NCBI GenBank assembly: GCA_035578155.1
Contig: JAPWDM010000006.1
Span: 16,198,305-16,262,304 of the forward strand
Direction of reading: 5' to 3'
Origin: Brachynemurus nebulosus
Taxonomy: Eukaryota > Arthropoda > Insecta > Neuroptera > Myrmeleontidae
DNA length: 64,000 bases
The notes under the pieces were generated by a model. It was given only the letters and a program-made list of their open reading frames with translations. It did not search any database and was not told the origin of the DNA. Each line of letters begins with the position of its first letter. Positions within the stretch are counted from its first letter, which is position 1. The translations under genes and the position numbers were made by a program. Of the stretch, positions 1-34,863 are shown one piece after another.

Positions 1-1062
1 ATAACACTTAAAATTATAATTTTGTATTATCATTTATTTTTTTTGTAATTGTATTGAAATGCGTGCATGTAATTATAACAAAAGTATTTCATTGTTTGTG
101 TTTTTTTATATTTTTTTATCATTATCAGTGTGTTTGTTATTATTTTTATTAAAAATGTGTATGTTTACACATGTTGAATCATTTCGTGAATTTATTCATA
201 TAAAGTTGTTTTTTGATTATTTAAAAATGTTATCGTCTTTTGGGGAAGTTTACTGTGAAGTGCTTGGACCGTACAGCGTTACCATAACTGAATTTAAATG
301 GCTCACCTTGTACATCACAATAAAAAAAAAATTAAGGACATTTCTTTCGGTGAACACCAATAAAAGCTTTAATTAAAAGAACTATTAATCTTTATATATT
401 TACAGGTGATTGATATAAAATAATAACGCTTTTACCTACCTATAAAAATTATTTTATTATTTGGAATTAAAAGAACATAAATCATCTGTTAGAAGCGACT
501 TGCTTCTTAAAGATTCAATTATTAATAAAAATATATATAGTTAATACTAAAATATACTTCTACTATAAAAATGAAACAATTATTATTAGCAATTTACGAC
601 TGACTTCTAATCTCGTTTTCATTTAAACTCTAACTAGACCAAAATAGTCTAAACTCTAGAGCTGTAACGAATTTTAAAATACACATAATGAGTTTCATGA
701 GCTAGGCGACGTTGGCGCCGCGACAATTTTTTTTTCTTTTTCAAATTAACTTCTAAATTAACGTGTGATAGCTCAAAAAATTGCCCTTTAAATGCACTTT
801 CCGAATATAAAATTGCCCCAGCTGTATCTTTTAGCAATAATAAGTTATCATTATATATATTATTTAAACATTTTGACATATAAATTAGCATTAAAACAAT
901 AAAAAAAGTTTTTTTTTCATCAAAATATTTTTTCTTAATACTTTTAAATTTGCCCCATCGAAGCGCCAAATTCTTTTTTGATTTAATTATATAATTAAAG
1001 AGAAAAAAATTAAAAACATCAAAAAAGGAAAAAAAATTCGAGGCGCTAGCTTCACTTAGTTA
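1..1062. other. Gene-free AT-rich stretch with a dispersed repeat
   Basis: No gene is supported here. The part from about 40 to 300 (around the GTTTACACATGTTGAATCAT motif) recurs in diverged form at about 20160-20365, so it is a dispersed repeat; the 105-codon frame inside it is not accepted as a gene. A GC-rich patch near 700-725 contains GACGTTGGCGCC. Confidence 0.5.
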
Positions 1063-1070
1063 GTTTCATG

Positions 1071-1500
1071 CATGTCCCTGTTACTCTCCATTTAGTCTAT
1101 TATAAAAAAATGGACCGTTTTTTGACGTCGCTGTAACTAATATACCAGATGGCGTTGATTTACTAGGGGATAAAATTAGAGTCGAGACATGAGGTTTATT
1201 GGTTCGCTATTTTTCATCTAAAATAAATTGGAAATAAATTAAATATTTAAAAAAATACTTTAATTCAACCTAGAAAGATTAATTAAATTAAAAAAATTTA
1301 ATTCTTCGTTAACACATAACTTAGTGACGATACTTTTGTACTCAATCATATGATAATTAATTTTGACATCTATTTGATGAAAAATGCTCACATGTCCCAA
1401 CTCTATTTAGTATACTCCCTATACCATTAACGCCACGTAGCAAACGTAGCAAACTGTGACATGAAAAGGTCCGTCCTTGAAAACAAGTGGCAGGGACATG
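1071..1500. mobile_element. hAT-type MITE, copy 1
   Basis: A 430-bp non-coding element with imperfect terminal inverted repeats beginning CATGTCCCTG and ending CAGGGACATG. It is flanked by a perfect 8-bp duplication GTTTCATG at 1063-1070 and 1501-1508. An 8-bp TSD is the hallmark of hAT-superfamily insertion. A close relative sits at 2080-2508. Confidence 0.9.
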
Positions 1501-1508
1501 GTTTCATG

Positions 1509-2071
1509 CGATCGATTCATATGGCACTAACTCGGTCCAATCAATAGTAAAGTCATCTATGGGTATCGAAAATAACTGAACGTAGGGAGTAGTGTCATCT
1601 AGCGATGCTAGTCAAAACTTCATGTAGAATTCTAACTTAACCACATTTTTGAATTAACCTACATATTGTAATAATAGTACTGCCATCTATGATCATTTAC
1701 TGAAAATAACTGGTAGATGGACAGCCATTGAGGAAAAATCGACTATGTACATTAAAAAACTGAAAAAAAAAAAATGACTGATGTGATTACTTTAATGGTG
1801 GTCAAACCATTAATTTAACTCTTTTAAACAAACCATATCGAAAAATTTTTTTGTCTCAAATTGCCGGACCTTTTACTGTCAGTGACAAGTACAATAGATA
1901 AAATTAAAAAAAAAAAAGAAAAATAAAGAAAATCAAAAATCTCAACATCAAAAAAGTGAACCCTAGGTATTTGCAAAATATAAATTATACTAAACTATAT
2001 TGATAAAATTCAACATTACCTAGAATTATACCGTATTTCGAAAAATCTGTCATAGATGACAGCACCTGTAT
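1509..2071. other. Spacer between the two MITE copies
   Basis: AT-rich sequence with no supported gene. Several short matches to GCCATCTATG and CATCTAG are present, as in many repeats of this window. Confidence 0.4.
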
Positions 2072-2079
2072 CAGTGAAT

Positions 2080-2508
2080 CATGTCCCTGTCACTCTCCAT
2101 TTAGTCTATTATAAAAAAATGGACCGCTTTTTGACGTCGCTGTAACTAATATACCAGATGGCGTTGATTTACTAGGGGATAGAATTAGAGTCGAGACATG
2201 AGGTTTAATAGTTCGCTTTTTTTCATCTAAAATAAATTGGAAATAAATTAAATATTTAAAAAATGCTTTAATTCAACCTAGAACGATTAATTAAATTAAA
2301 AAATTTTAATTCCTCGTTAACACAGAACTTGGTGACGATACTTTTGTGCTCAATCATATGGTAATTAATTTTGACATCTATTTGATGAAAAATGCTCACA
2401 TGTCCCAACTCTATTTAGTTTACCCCCTATACCATTAGCGCCACGTAGCAAACGTAGCAAACTGTGACATGAAAAGGTCCGTCCTTGAAAACAAGTGGTA
2501 GGGACATG
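2080..2508. mobile_element. hAT-type MITE, copy 2
   Basis: A 429-bp copy of the element at 1071-1500, in the same orientation and differing at only scattered positions. It has its own perfect 8-bp TSD CAGTGAAT at 2072-2079 and 2509-2516, so it is an independent insertion and not a tandem duplication. Confidence 0.9.
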
Positions 2509-2516
2509 CAGTGAAT

Positions 2517-5500
2517 ATATACATATCAAAGCATTTTGAGCCGCCATATTGCAGGACGAGTTAACTGGTCTTAATCATTTAGAGTTAATAATTTAGCGTA
2601 TAGTTATTAATGCATTGAAAATATTTACGTTTTTTTTTGTTTTATGAGAACCATATGGAACATGAATACCTGGATCATAATGGATTAAACGGATCAAAAA
2701 AGAGCAGCTAGGATATACCATATACCAATCTATACCAATAAATAAATACACTTTCAACAATAATAAGTGTTTATTTTCGTAAACATATTTACATTTTCAA
2801 AATTATTTTTTTTTAATTGAAAGCTTAAGAGTAATAATGTTCACACACCATTGCAATAATATTTTTTTTTAATAACGTAATTCACAAAGTTCTTTTAATT
2901 ATTTATATAAATAAGATTAACAATAAAAAATATCAAAACAATTTATTCATTTGGACGTACTAGAGATGTTTTTGAAAAATTTTTTTTTATAATTAAGGCT
3001 CTATTTTATTAAATCTATTGTATTAATTAATTCACTTCAAAAATGTATGAACAATGTAAAAATTTCAATTTAAATAGATTTGCACTTTTAATCAGTGAGT
3101 TAATTCGCTTCAATTTTTCAAAAGCGCATTGTTAATGGGAATGTGTTTTATTCGTGTAAATGTTAAAATGTCGTATTTGTTTAATCATAATTAAATAGCA
3201 TTAAAAATTACTTACAAATTTATAAAGGTTGACGTTAAGAGTTAATTAGCAAGTAAATCAGCAGATGGCATTTCAATTTTTTTTTTTTTAAATTAGTTTA
3301 TGTATATTTTGTACAAATGTCTTTTTTTCAATTGTTCTCAGATAATTTAACTATTTAAGAAAAAACATCCCAAGCTAGTGAAGTTTCAATAAAATAAAAG
3401 CATGTAGCAAAATATTGACAAACATAACGAAATTCGCAGTATTTCGAAGAAGTGTTGCTTCTTCGGAACCTTAAAAATAATTTTAACGCCTTTAATGATA
3501 CACATCAAACAATTTTTTTTTCAAACAAAACTACCACACTTTTCATGACATGTTAAGATTTATAACCTTTGGCAGTAAGAACTTTTTCTAGCAAATAAAA
3601 ACATAAATAAACAGTGAACACTTTCTTTCGTCATAGATGGCATCAATCTTATGTGTAGCTAGGCTAAAATAATCATTAAAGGAGTTAAAATTTATCTTTC
3701 TGCTCCAAATTACCATCCTCATTTATAATATTTTAATATTATCCACTAGATAGCGCGTTTATCGACATTTTAAAACGTTTGTCCGAAAATTTCGAATTTT
3801 TAAATTAATCTGAAAACGATATTCGAATTTTTTTTAAATTACCAATTGTTTAAATTCGTTATAGACATAAAAATTCGTATAAACATTAAAGTAGTAAATT
3901 CAGTATATATTATTTTTTAATTTTCTTAAAATCCTACCTACTATATACAAAAATTAGAATTATCAATGCAAATTTTTTAATAACTTTTAAAACCTATCTA
4001 TCATATTTACTTAACTAACATTAATTTAAACTACAAGCATTTATTTAAACAAAACAAAAAAATTGAAACGCCATTACCATAAAATTTTATAACGTGTCTA
4101 CCATAGATGGCACTGGTGTAAATGTCGTCGAAACTTAAAATTAAACCAAATTCTAGTAATTTAAATAAAAAAAAATCATTGTACGGATGTAATTCGCGAA
4201 ACTAGTCCTAGAAAATAAATAATTGAAAAATAATTATCACCTGTCACGTTCCTCCATTTTGTTTTTTGTTTTACAATTAATAAATTTGTTATAAGCACCT
4301 AAAATTATATCTATACAAAATATGTTGCGGTAGTATCCATAATTATAAAATATTGGAGTTTTTTATGAACAGAAAATATCAAAAATTATATACAGAATGT
4401 TTCACAACAGGAGACTACAATGAGACATACTATATACGGCTGAAAATAAATATAAATATTTGACTTATTGCAAAGAAATGCCCTTTATTTAAAACGAATT
4501 TTGAAACTAAAATAACTCCAACAATTAATAGGGAATGTGCATTCCATTTTTTAAAATTATGACGTATTGTAACTGGGTGCCCACGTTGGGCGCCATTTAG
4601 TACGAGTAACTTGCGCATGATTAAATAAAAATATTGCACGTATTTCGTTTTTGATACAAGTTTTCTCCGACGAACATTATTACAAGAACACATTCTCTAC
4701 TTGTCTCTCTAATCAGCAGTAAAAAAAAAGAAACTATTCAATCTTGAAGGATTATTCGTTTATTTTAAAACTTTTTTTTTTAAGAATTTAATCATCGAAA
4801 CATTAAACTAAAGCATTAAGAAAAATATATATATTTATTACTTTTTTGTTAAAAAATTTTCACCAATCAATTAATTAATTAAGGTAATTTACAATATTGT
4901 ATAAAATTAAAATCATATTCCTAAATTTTTGATCGCTCTTGATCATGTTCGCCATTTTTTCCCTAAACAATAACGTGATTGTTACAACTCTATGGTGTCG
5001 AATGTGTCAAATATGTAGATCCATTTAAAATTATTTAAAAATATTAAAATATAAATCGTTTGATTTACGTTTTAATTTGTTAATAACCGAATTTTTAAAC
5101 AAATTCATAAAAGTCATTTAATCCAAATAATTTTAACGCTTCAATATACAGCTGATTGACAGTTTTAACGCTCTAGTGTTAATAAGTGGAAGTTTTTGTT
5201 TACAGTAAAATAATACGGTAATGTTTGACAGTTAAAGCAAACAAAACATACAGTACAATTTTTAATTTTGCCTGTAAAACTAATCGTTAAAAAAAGTAAT
5301 TCTGGACTATGTTCGATTCGTGGTATAAAAAATTCTTACGCATGTGCACTACTAAACCGCGCGAATACATACTAACAAAAATTTAAATTATTAGACATCT
5401 ATTACCATATTTGGAAGCTTGTAGACGATATACATATTTAAATTTTTGACAGTGAATTTGCGCCAATACGATAATGCACATGCGCAAATACGTGAGAATT

Positions 5501-6557
5501 TTTTATACCACAAATCGAGCACAACCCAGAAGTGATGTAAAATTTCTAATAAGTTTAATAAAACAAAAGAATTACTAAAAATAGTTCCTTTATATTAAAA
5601 TTAATTTGATGGCCCTAAGTTTAACAGAATGGAAAAAATGAAAAACAGTATCTACAAAAATGAATTAGGCCTGTTTTTGAAATTAAGGTAATTTTGGTTT
5701 AATTTCATTTTTCCTGTAAAGCTGGTCAAGTTCATTCAGACAATGTGACTTATTTTCCGGATGTGATTTTTATGTTAGGTTAGGCCTCTATCTTCAATTT
5801 GTAAATTAGAACAGGAAATCAGCCAAAATTCGCTCTTCGATCGACCGGTTGATCATGACTGACAGGTTGAACCGCTGACACAAAACTTTGGGAATCCCCG
5901 CTTTATAGTTAAAATAATTTGATGCCCCACGTTGGGCACCTTTTTTTTATTAAATCTATTTACAGCATGAAATGTTTTTCATATGTTTAAATATTTTACC
6001 AAAAAGGAAAAACAGTTTTTATTTTTATTTCTTAAAATAGAAAAGGAATAAACTCGAATAAATAATATATCTACTAATAAAAAACGTACAAAAATTAAAA
6101 CTTTAATATATTTAAGGTTATGTATTTACTTTAACTGTCAAAATAGTGTTACTAATAAAAATAAAGAGATTAAGAGGGAATTTAGTGTTTTCAGAATTTT
6201 CACATTATTTGGGGCGAGGGGGGCGATTATACTGTAAAAAAAATTACATTTATCATATCAAAAAAAGATTATAATTAAAAAAAAAATTAATATTCATACA
6301 AAAATAATCCATCGCTGAAAAAATAATATAAGAACTATAAAATAACGAAAGTCATTACGAATAAAAAGAAATGTTCAAATTGAGACGAACATGATCAAAA
6401 CAAATATTACTCTCAATTGTGTTAAAATAAATTTGTAAAGTAAGTACAATTATGAATCTTTATAACTAGTTAAATATCACATTATAAAATATTTTTTAAG
6501 TTTTTCCACATACGAAACGTTGTATCGTTGTGTATGAATTTTGTTTTCGTCAACCGA
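2517..6557. other. Gene-free region downstream of Nedd4
   Basis: No coding sequence is supported. It holds a copy of a palindromic MITE at about 5312-5528 and two copies of a palindromic motif of the GCCCCACGTTGGGCGCC type (4578-4595 and 5924-5940). The part nearest 6557 should be the Nedd4 3' untranslated region; no polyadenylation signal could be chosen with confidence among many A/T-rich candidates. Confidence 0.5.
5312..5528. mobile_element. Palindromic MITE with GTTCGATTCGTGG ends
   Basis: Ends are inverted repeats: TGTTCGATTCGTGGTATAAA on the left and its imperfect reverse complement on the right. The next inward segment carries CGCATGTGCAC and CCGCGCG motifs. Relatives lie at about 19027-19151 (left end missing) and 49077-49278. 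Its TSD is not clear. Confidence 0.7.
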
Positions 6558-28268
<21,711 letters not shown>

Positions 28269-29589
28269 TTTCACCAATTAAGTTTTTTTCTTTTTCGTTT
28301 ACTTTCAATTTTAAACGTAAATTTTAACCTCTACTTATCAAATTATTTATAAAAGTTTGAAATACGAACATTATTTAAAACACAGGATATATTACACACC
28401 GAACGAACCGATTGTTGTGGACACATTTGATTTAAAATATAGAATAAAATATTATTTCACAATAATCGCCTTTAAATTGTTATTAAATCTACATATACAC
28501 TAGCCTACAATATGCTATTTAAATGATAACTGGCCATTTTGAAAAGGTATGTGTATGTGTCTTATCAGTTATTTGATAAGATTTTAAAAAAATATATATA
28601 TATATATAAAACTTAAGAAACTCTATATAACGTCCTTTAAAGGGTTTTTTTATCTACAAATTCACGTTATAGTTTAAGGACAAATAGGAATTTTATATTT
28701 ATAGGCGCGCACATTTCTACTTCAAAATTAATGTTTTAAAATAAATAAATTGCAAAAATTTCGACCAATTCGCGTAATTTGTCAATAAAAGCGATAAAAA
28801 CTATCCAGAAATTCAAATAGTTCAAAAATGTAATAAGAGTATTGTCATTTTGTATATAATAATAATACATATGTCACGTTTATTATCTAAATCTTTTTAT
28901 TCGTGACTTTGTCATTCTAATTTTAATATCATTGTAATAAACGTAATAAATATATAGTTAAGTTTTAAATAGAGATTATCAGACGAATTATTTAGCACGC
29001 TATTTTATTTACAATAGATTTTGTATCTTTAACTATAAAATAAGTTCTCATAAGGTGTATAGAACAAATAGCAACCTTCTAGAATTTCTAGATCATTACT
29101 GATTTAAAAAGATCAAGAAAAAATGTTTGTGAATAAATTGATTTTTTTTATGTGAATTTGATTAATTTTCTAAATTTAACTGATTGAGCTTTCAGACTTT
29201 TTCTTCTACCGACTTTTTAAAAAGTAAGTATGTAAATTCTGAGACACTCTGTACAAAAACTTTTTAAGTTTGTGTAATTAAGTTTTTAAGCGCCTATTGG
29301 ACACATTTCTCTAATTCGTAACCTTCAAAAAATTGTTTTGTTTTACTTTTAAAATATTCTTAAATCCATTTTTTGGTCCTTCGAGCCTGATATCAGTTTA
29401 TTATAATTGTTTTTGGTCCTTCGAACCTGATTTGATTTTGCCCTTAAATAGTGACTTTTCTAATTAAAAATAATGAAGAAGTATTAACGACGAACGCTAG
29501 AGAGATTGAGAACTTTTATCACCTTAACATGGAACAACACACGTAACTGATCTGATACTTCTTATTGGTGTCGAGAACACAACGCTTCC

Positions 29590-29742
29590 GTCTCTGGTGG
29601 TGCAATTAAAAACTGTATCAGATAGAACATGTATGTATACGTCTAATTGGTGTTAGAAATTCATATTATACAAATTATGTGCACGTCAGTAGATTTCTAA
29701 CTAATACAGTTTTTAATTTTACCACTAGAGGCGCGAGTGAGT
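29590..29742. mobile_element. Palindromic MITE with CTCF-like ends
   Basis: Arms share AATTAAAAACTGTATYAG and end in TCTCTGGTGG on the left and CCACTAGAGGCGC on the right (29722-29734). The same design is seen at 48323-48493. Confidence 0.65.
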
Positions 29743-29991
29743 TGTCTGGGTGCGTGATGGCAACGACATCTATAATATACATTTTTCCGGGCTCATTAAC
29801 GAATATAAATAATGGTAACCGTGAAAGAAAATAAATTTAAAATATTAAAAAAAAAACTTAAAGCTGAATACAAATATTTGCTATTTAGAATTAATTTTTT
29901 TATAAATAAATTTGAACAATTTGAGGTATAAAATACTGGATGAAGTATAATAGTTGTATTAAAAAAGTAATTAAACAATTTTCGACGTTAA

Positions 29992-30189
29992 CATGGATAT
30001 AATTATCAAGACAATATTTCCTTCAAACCCCGGACTTTGCAGAGGAAAAAGTTGCTGGTGACGGTGAAGTACGTCAGTGAAATTCGAGAATTAAGAAATG
30101 CTGGCATAAGTCATTTAGTTGAATGTAGAGTCATAAGACAAACATCAATAACTTTAACTCCTTATGAAACATCATTGCATGTGAATTAA
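29992..30189 (+). pseudogene. Unassigned 65-codon open frame, exon or gene relic
   Basis: A frame running from just after a stop at 29989 to a TAA at 30187-30189. It has unusually protein-like codons for this AT-rich DNA and a higher GC content than its flanks. It includes RKKLLVTVKYVSEIRELRNA and TSITLTPYETSLHV. There is no ATG at its start; an acceptor could be the AAG at 30008-30010. I do not recognise the family. It could be an exon of an unlisted gene, a processed pseudogene or an integrated foreign fragment. Confidence 0.3.
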
Positions 30190-30885
30190 AATACATCAAA
30201 TATTTTTAATTCTGTATTTATGGATTGAAGTATAGACGTTAATACTGTTGACAGAAAAATAAGGAACTACATATTCGTTGCAATTGCGTTTATAATCAAA
30301 ATGGATCAATGTAAAGATTTTTATTTAATATTTTTTATTACACTATAAACACATAATATGAGCCCGTATTAATGCTTGTTTTCTCCAATACTCACGCTGC
30401 AATCGATTTAATTGTCCTCACCATGTACTTCGCATCCTGCCAATAAAAGTAATACTCGCTACGATATTAAGAATTTATAAAATGAAAAAAAAAAATACTA
30501 TATTTTAAAATTAATAGTCTTTATTTTTATAAATAATTTATATTTTAATAAATGTACAATGCACAGTATTGAATTATTTTATTTTTCCCAGAAATCAGAA
30601 ACTTTAAAATAATTTTCAAGTATAAAAATAATGATTAAAAATTCAAATTCGTTCTAGTTTCATACTTTTTGAAATTAAAAAACCAAATAATTTATAACTT
30701 ATGAATGCATATAAATAAAAATTCGAAAAATTTGTTCGATTTTGCTTAAAAATAAAAAAAAAAATTGATCTTTTGGCAAAAACAGAAAAAATAGTGAAAA
30801 ATTAAGTACATACATTGAACTGACAAAAAGTACGAATTTTTAAAAAAAATAGATCCCTTTTTTAAAAAGAAAAATTAAAACAAAT

Positions 30886-33731
30886 TCAAGTATCATTCGG
30901 ATGCAACGGAATAACAAATTTCGGCCCGAACGGTGACTTATACTTGATTCCCACCTCCTCGAACACTCGCAACGGTATACCCACATTACACAGATAAATA
31001 TTGCCGTTGTCCGACGAATGTGACAACGGCAACAGAGGAACTAACGAGAATTTCGTGGTTATACCAGGCGTACCAATCGCTGGCGGATCAATGGCCAAAA
31101 CCGGGGCACGATTTTGATTTGTCCATTCGCTGAGCAATGAATGCGACGGTGGATTATTCGAATCGTCACACAACGCCAAAATAATCAAATCCACCGACGA
31201 CGGTAAATCCAAAACTTTAAATGTAAATTTATTTTTTGTTAATCGATACAAATTCAATTCTCTATTCACCTCGTCCGGTAAATCTTGCGCGCTAAAATAC
31301 GCAACCGCGTTCACACCGTGACTAACCAATTGCCGGAGCGCGTTCACACCCACGGCACCAGGTCGATTTGGTCCACACAACGCCACAACCGTGGGTGCTT
31401 GGTGTGCGTTATGTGGATTCAGCCGATAGCCGCCACCGAGCAACTGTAAAACCATTTCAGTAGCGGCACGTCCCATCATTTCAGCGCGCCGTTCAAAACT
31501 GAATCCATACCGTTCAGAGGTTACGAATAATTTACCACGTAACTCGGATGTTATTGTGGGAACGATTAATCCGGAATCGGTCACGTACTCTTTCATACTG
31601 GGCGCAGAAACTTCAATTTCACGAAACACAGTCGGTAACGGGGCAATTACATTCTCATCGTGGCGATACTTCATTTGTGATCTGCGATCCGTCTGTCGAA
31701 TCACATCCGGTTTTTGTGCCGCGTTCAATTCGTCCCAAATCGCTTGTTTGTTGAACAGTGCCAGATTCTTTTCAAAATCGAAATCTTTTTGCAGCGATTT
31801 ATCCAATGGCGTGCCAAAACATGCTTCATCTTTCCACCCTTTTTTCCAACGTGATCGATTCTTCGACTCACGTTTCACGCAATTCGTATCGTTTTCAAGA
31901 AATTCTAAATTCATTTTTGGGCTTTCGATTTTCGTTTTATTAACACTGGTGACACTATGTGCCACTGGTACCGGTGACACATTTTTCGTAATTGGTGTAT
32001 TATTATTATTATTATTATTGTTTTCGCTTGTACTGGTTTGACGATTTGCCCGTTTCGCAATCGGTTTTGCAACTGTTACAATACTTCGCGCTGGTGTAAC
32101 ACATTCTGGCGTGGGTTCCATTTCGATAATTTCGATATTTTGAATATCACATGCACTGTAACATAATTATTAAATCTTGTAAACTTCGGGTACTTTATTT
32201 GGCGATAAAATTTACGATTAAGACAAGCAAAACCAAAAAATACGGCACACAGCTTCCTTGTACTCGTAAAAGCACATTGGTAATTTAATGCCCACAATAT
32301 ATCTTTGTATAATTTAATGTAGGTACATAAATTAATAAAAATAAATAAACAAAACGATTCATAAAAAATTGAGCGAAGTGGGACTAGCAGTAAATAAGAT
32401 ATTGAGATTTAATGGGATTTCATGGTAGCGTCGTGGATACTATTACTCCGAATGCAATGAAATTTGTAAGGGACCATCTAGGAACCAAATTGCATAATTT
32501 CTGAAAATTTCATTAAAAAAAATAGAATAGTTCAGAAGTTATGCCACTTGGTGCAATTTAGTATATTAATGGAATGACATGGTAGCGCTGTGGATACTAC
32601 TATTGCGAATGCAATGAAATTTGTAGGGGACCATCTACGAACCCAACTGCATAATTTCTGACAATTTCATAAAAAACAATTGAATAGTTCAGAAGTTATG
32701 CCACTTGGTGCAATTTAGTATATTAATCGAATGACATGGTAGCGGCGTAGCTACCGTTACTCCGATTTCGATTAAATTCATAGGGGACCATCTAGGAACC
32801 AAACTGTATAATTCTGAAAATTTCATTAAAAACAATCGAATAGTTCAGAAACTATGCCACTTGGTGCAATTTAGTATACTAATGGAATGACATGGTTGCG
32901 CCGTGGACACTATTAATTCGAATGCAATGAAATTTGTAGGGGACCATCTAGGAACCAAACTGCATAATTTCTGAAAATTTCATTAAAAACAATTGAATAG
33001 TTCAGAAGTTATACCACTTGGTGCAATTTAGTATATTAACGGAATGGCATGGTAGCCGCGTAGCTACCGTTACTCCGATTTCGATTAAATTCATCGGGGA
33101 CCATCTACGAACCAGACCGCATAATTTCTGAAAATTTCATTAAAAACAATCGAATAGTTCAGAAGTTATACCGCGACACACAGACACCAAACTAAAATTG
33201 TTCAGGAAGCTCTAAAACGTAAAATGTGCATAAAAAATTTTATTTTGGAAGGAAAAAATTTTTCATTTTTGAAAAGTGATCACAATGCTTCCGCTACTTT
33301 AGTAGTCTCGGAAGCAAAACTGTTCTTTTATTTTATTCTCACTGAATTTTTTGATTTTTTGTCTTGATAATGGTGTTTTGACACACCGAAACCAGTCGAG
33401 ATATTAAAGATCTTTTAAAATTCATTTTTGATTTTGCCTGTCTTAATCTAAAACTTTATCGCCAAACGAAATTTACAAGTTTAAATTTTGGCGAGTAATA
33501 GAGGTAAGAATGTAACTATAATTATTGAATGTTATGTGAAACATATGTTATGAAATTTTTCTTATAAATATCTTACTTGAGTGCAACTTCGGGCTTTGGA
33601 TATGGTAATCCATTACGAAAGGCCTTCGTTAACGTTATTTTTGTATCTGTTACTTCCGTGATCTTGCCCTGATAAGTTCCTAGTGTCAGACCACAGTGGA
33701 CAGAAACACTACATCCGATCCAGGCACTCAT
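30886..33731 (-). CDS. EDC3: Enhancer of mRNA-decapping protein 3, 474 aa
   Basis: Scaffold and activator of mRNA decapping: binds DCP2 and the DEAD-box helicase DDX6/Me31B and helps P-body assembly in the cytoplasm. Coding exons are 33577-33731 and 30886-32155, with donor GTAAGATA and acceptor TTACAG; the split codon AA|T keeps frame. Residues 1 to about 65 form the LSm-like domain (MSAWIGCSVSVHCG, LGTYQGKITEV). A variable linker with an Asn run follows. The FDF region is about 155-200 (KGWKDEACFGTPL, KDFDFEKNLALF) and the YjeF_N domain about 235-474 (LCGPNRPGAVGVNALRQLV, ending SPFGPKFVIPLHPNDT). The domain order and the IKYKSPFGPKFVIPLH tail are diagnostic. The human protein is about 508 residues, so the length is normal with a short linker. 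The ATG has A at -3. Confidence 0.95.
32390..33175. repeat. Five-unit minisatellite of about 157 bp in the EDC3 intron
   Basis: Unit starts near 32411, 32568, 32725, 32881 and 33038 (spacings 157, 157, 156, 157). The units share ATGGTAGC, GGGGACCATCTAGGAACC, GAAAATTTCATTAAAAA and CACTTGGTGCAATTTAGTAT. Units 3 and 5 share a variant (GCGTAGCTACCGTTACTCCG) against GTGGATACTATTA in the others, suggesting a higher-order duplication. The array ends in CGACACACAGACACC, a sequence type common at insect repeat ends. Confidence 0.92.
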
Positions 33732-34041
33732 GTTTTTTTCTTTTTAATTTAAGAGTTGAGAAATAATAAATATAAATAAAAAATTATAATATTATTTGAT
33801 TTTAACAAATTATTATTTTGACTTTTTAAAGTAGGACAATAAATATATTCCAACATAATTTTGTAGTTGCTAAAGTACAGATGGAACCACAATGTCTAAA
33901 AATCCATAGATAATTAGTTAACAGATACGTTTTAAGTGATCTTTATTTATGGTTATCCCTTTGTAACACCTTGACGGTTGACATTTGTAACACCTCAAGC
34001 ACAACAGACCGTTTAGTTTTTAACTGTACCGAAAATATTTA
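33732..34041. other. EDC3 upstream region
   Basis: AT-rich; should hold the EDC3 5' untranslated region and promoter. TTGTAACACCT occurs twice (about 33962 and 33986). No core promoter element was recognised with confidence. Confidence 0.35.
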
Positions 34042-34577
34042 CAACTGAACCTTTTTTTCTGCGGTGGATAAGGATCGCATAAAAAAAATCGCACAAGAAA
34101 ATATATTCAAAAATATCATAAGTGGCTATAAAAAGTTTAGAGTTCGGTGCAGATTGTAAAAAAACTTTTTTTATGCGGTGGATCGGGATCGCATAAAAAA
34201 AGTTTCATCGAAAAGACATAACTCAAAACGCTCAAAACCTCACGAATTCCTTAGAAGTTGTTTTTCTAAACAAGATAAAGCATTAATTTACACGTGGGAA
34301 TATTTTATTTTATTTTTATAATATTACGAAAATTGGGAAAATATATCTGTAAAAGAAACAAATGATGCAATAACTTATATTCTTATGCATTCTACTGATT
34401 AAATGCTTGAAAACCATTAAAAAGTATTTTTATCAAAGAAAGTTACTATAGTTAATGTTTAAGTTTCCTACTTTCTCTTGATTTTCATGATTCACATTAT
34501 GCGTTTTAATGACCATTTTTTTAAAAACCGCATAAAAAAATCGCACAAAAGACAACCGCATAAAAAAGGTTCAGCTG
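34042..34577. mobile_element. TA-flanked (Tc1/mariner-type) non-autonomous element
   Basis: 536 bp with inverted ends CAACTGAACCTTTTTT and AAAAAAGGTTCAGCTG, flanked by TA at 34040-34041 and 34578-34579. Repeated TGCGGTGGATCGGGA and CGCATAAAAAAA motifs fill the interior. A copy lacking its right end begins at 43019. No transposase frame is present. Confidence 0.85.
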
Positions 34578-34863
34578 TATTATTATTATTGGGAATATTA
34601 TTAATTAAATTAATACAAATTCGATTTTTATAAATGAATAGTTTATTAAATTATATAACATTAAACTTAACGAGCGTAAACAACAATTTTTTATTTATCA
34701 AGTCAACGATGAGTACTTTTGTAAAAGTAATTTTAGAGAAGACACTCGATTTTTTATATCTTCAATGTATAAAATGGCCTGATTCAAAGTCCATTCCTAA
34801 AAAGAATTTGATTAGTTACAGAAAGAACAGACTGAATTTTTAAGTTAATAAAAATAATAATGC

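Larger units (their letters stand above)
28269..30885. other. Intergenic region between EDC3 and Nedd4
   Basis: Must hold the distal Nedd4 promoter and the EDC3 3' end, but no specific signal was identified. It contains a short (TA)n at about 28592, two near copies of TTGGTCCTTCGARCCTGAT (29373 and 29411) that resemble LTR-retrotransposon remnants, an inverted element at about 29590-29742, and an unassigned open frame at 29992-30186. Confidence 0.45.

Noticed and set aside
59..376. 105-codon plus-strand frame with a hydrophobic N-terminus resembling a signal or membrane segment
   Set aside because: It lies in a T-rich dispersed repeat that recurs, frame broken, near 20160-20365; the hydrophobicity follows from poly-T codons.
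1071..2508. Tandem segmental duplication of the 430-bp block
   Set aside because: Each copy has its own different 8-bp target duplication, so they are separate transposon insertions.
31556..32041. 161-codon plus-strand frame
   Set aside because: It is antisense to EDC3 exon 2, which has clear FDF and YjeF_N homology on the other strand.
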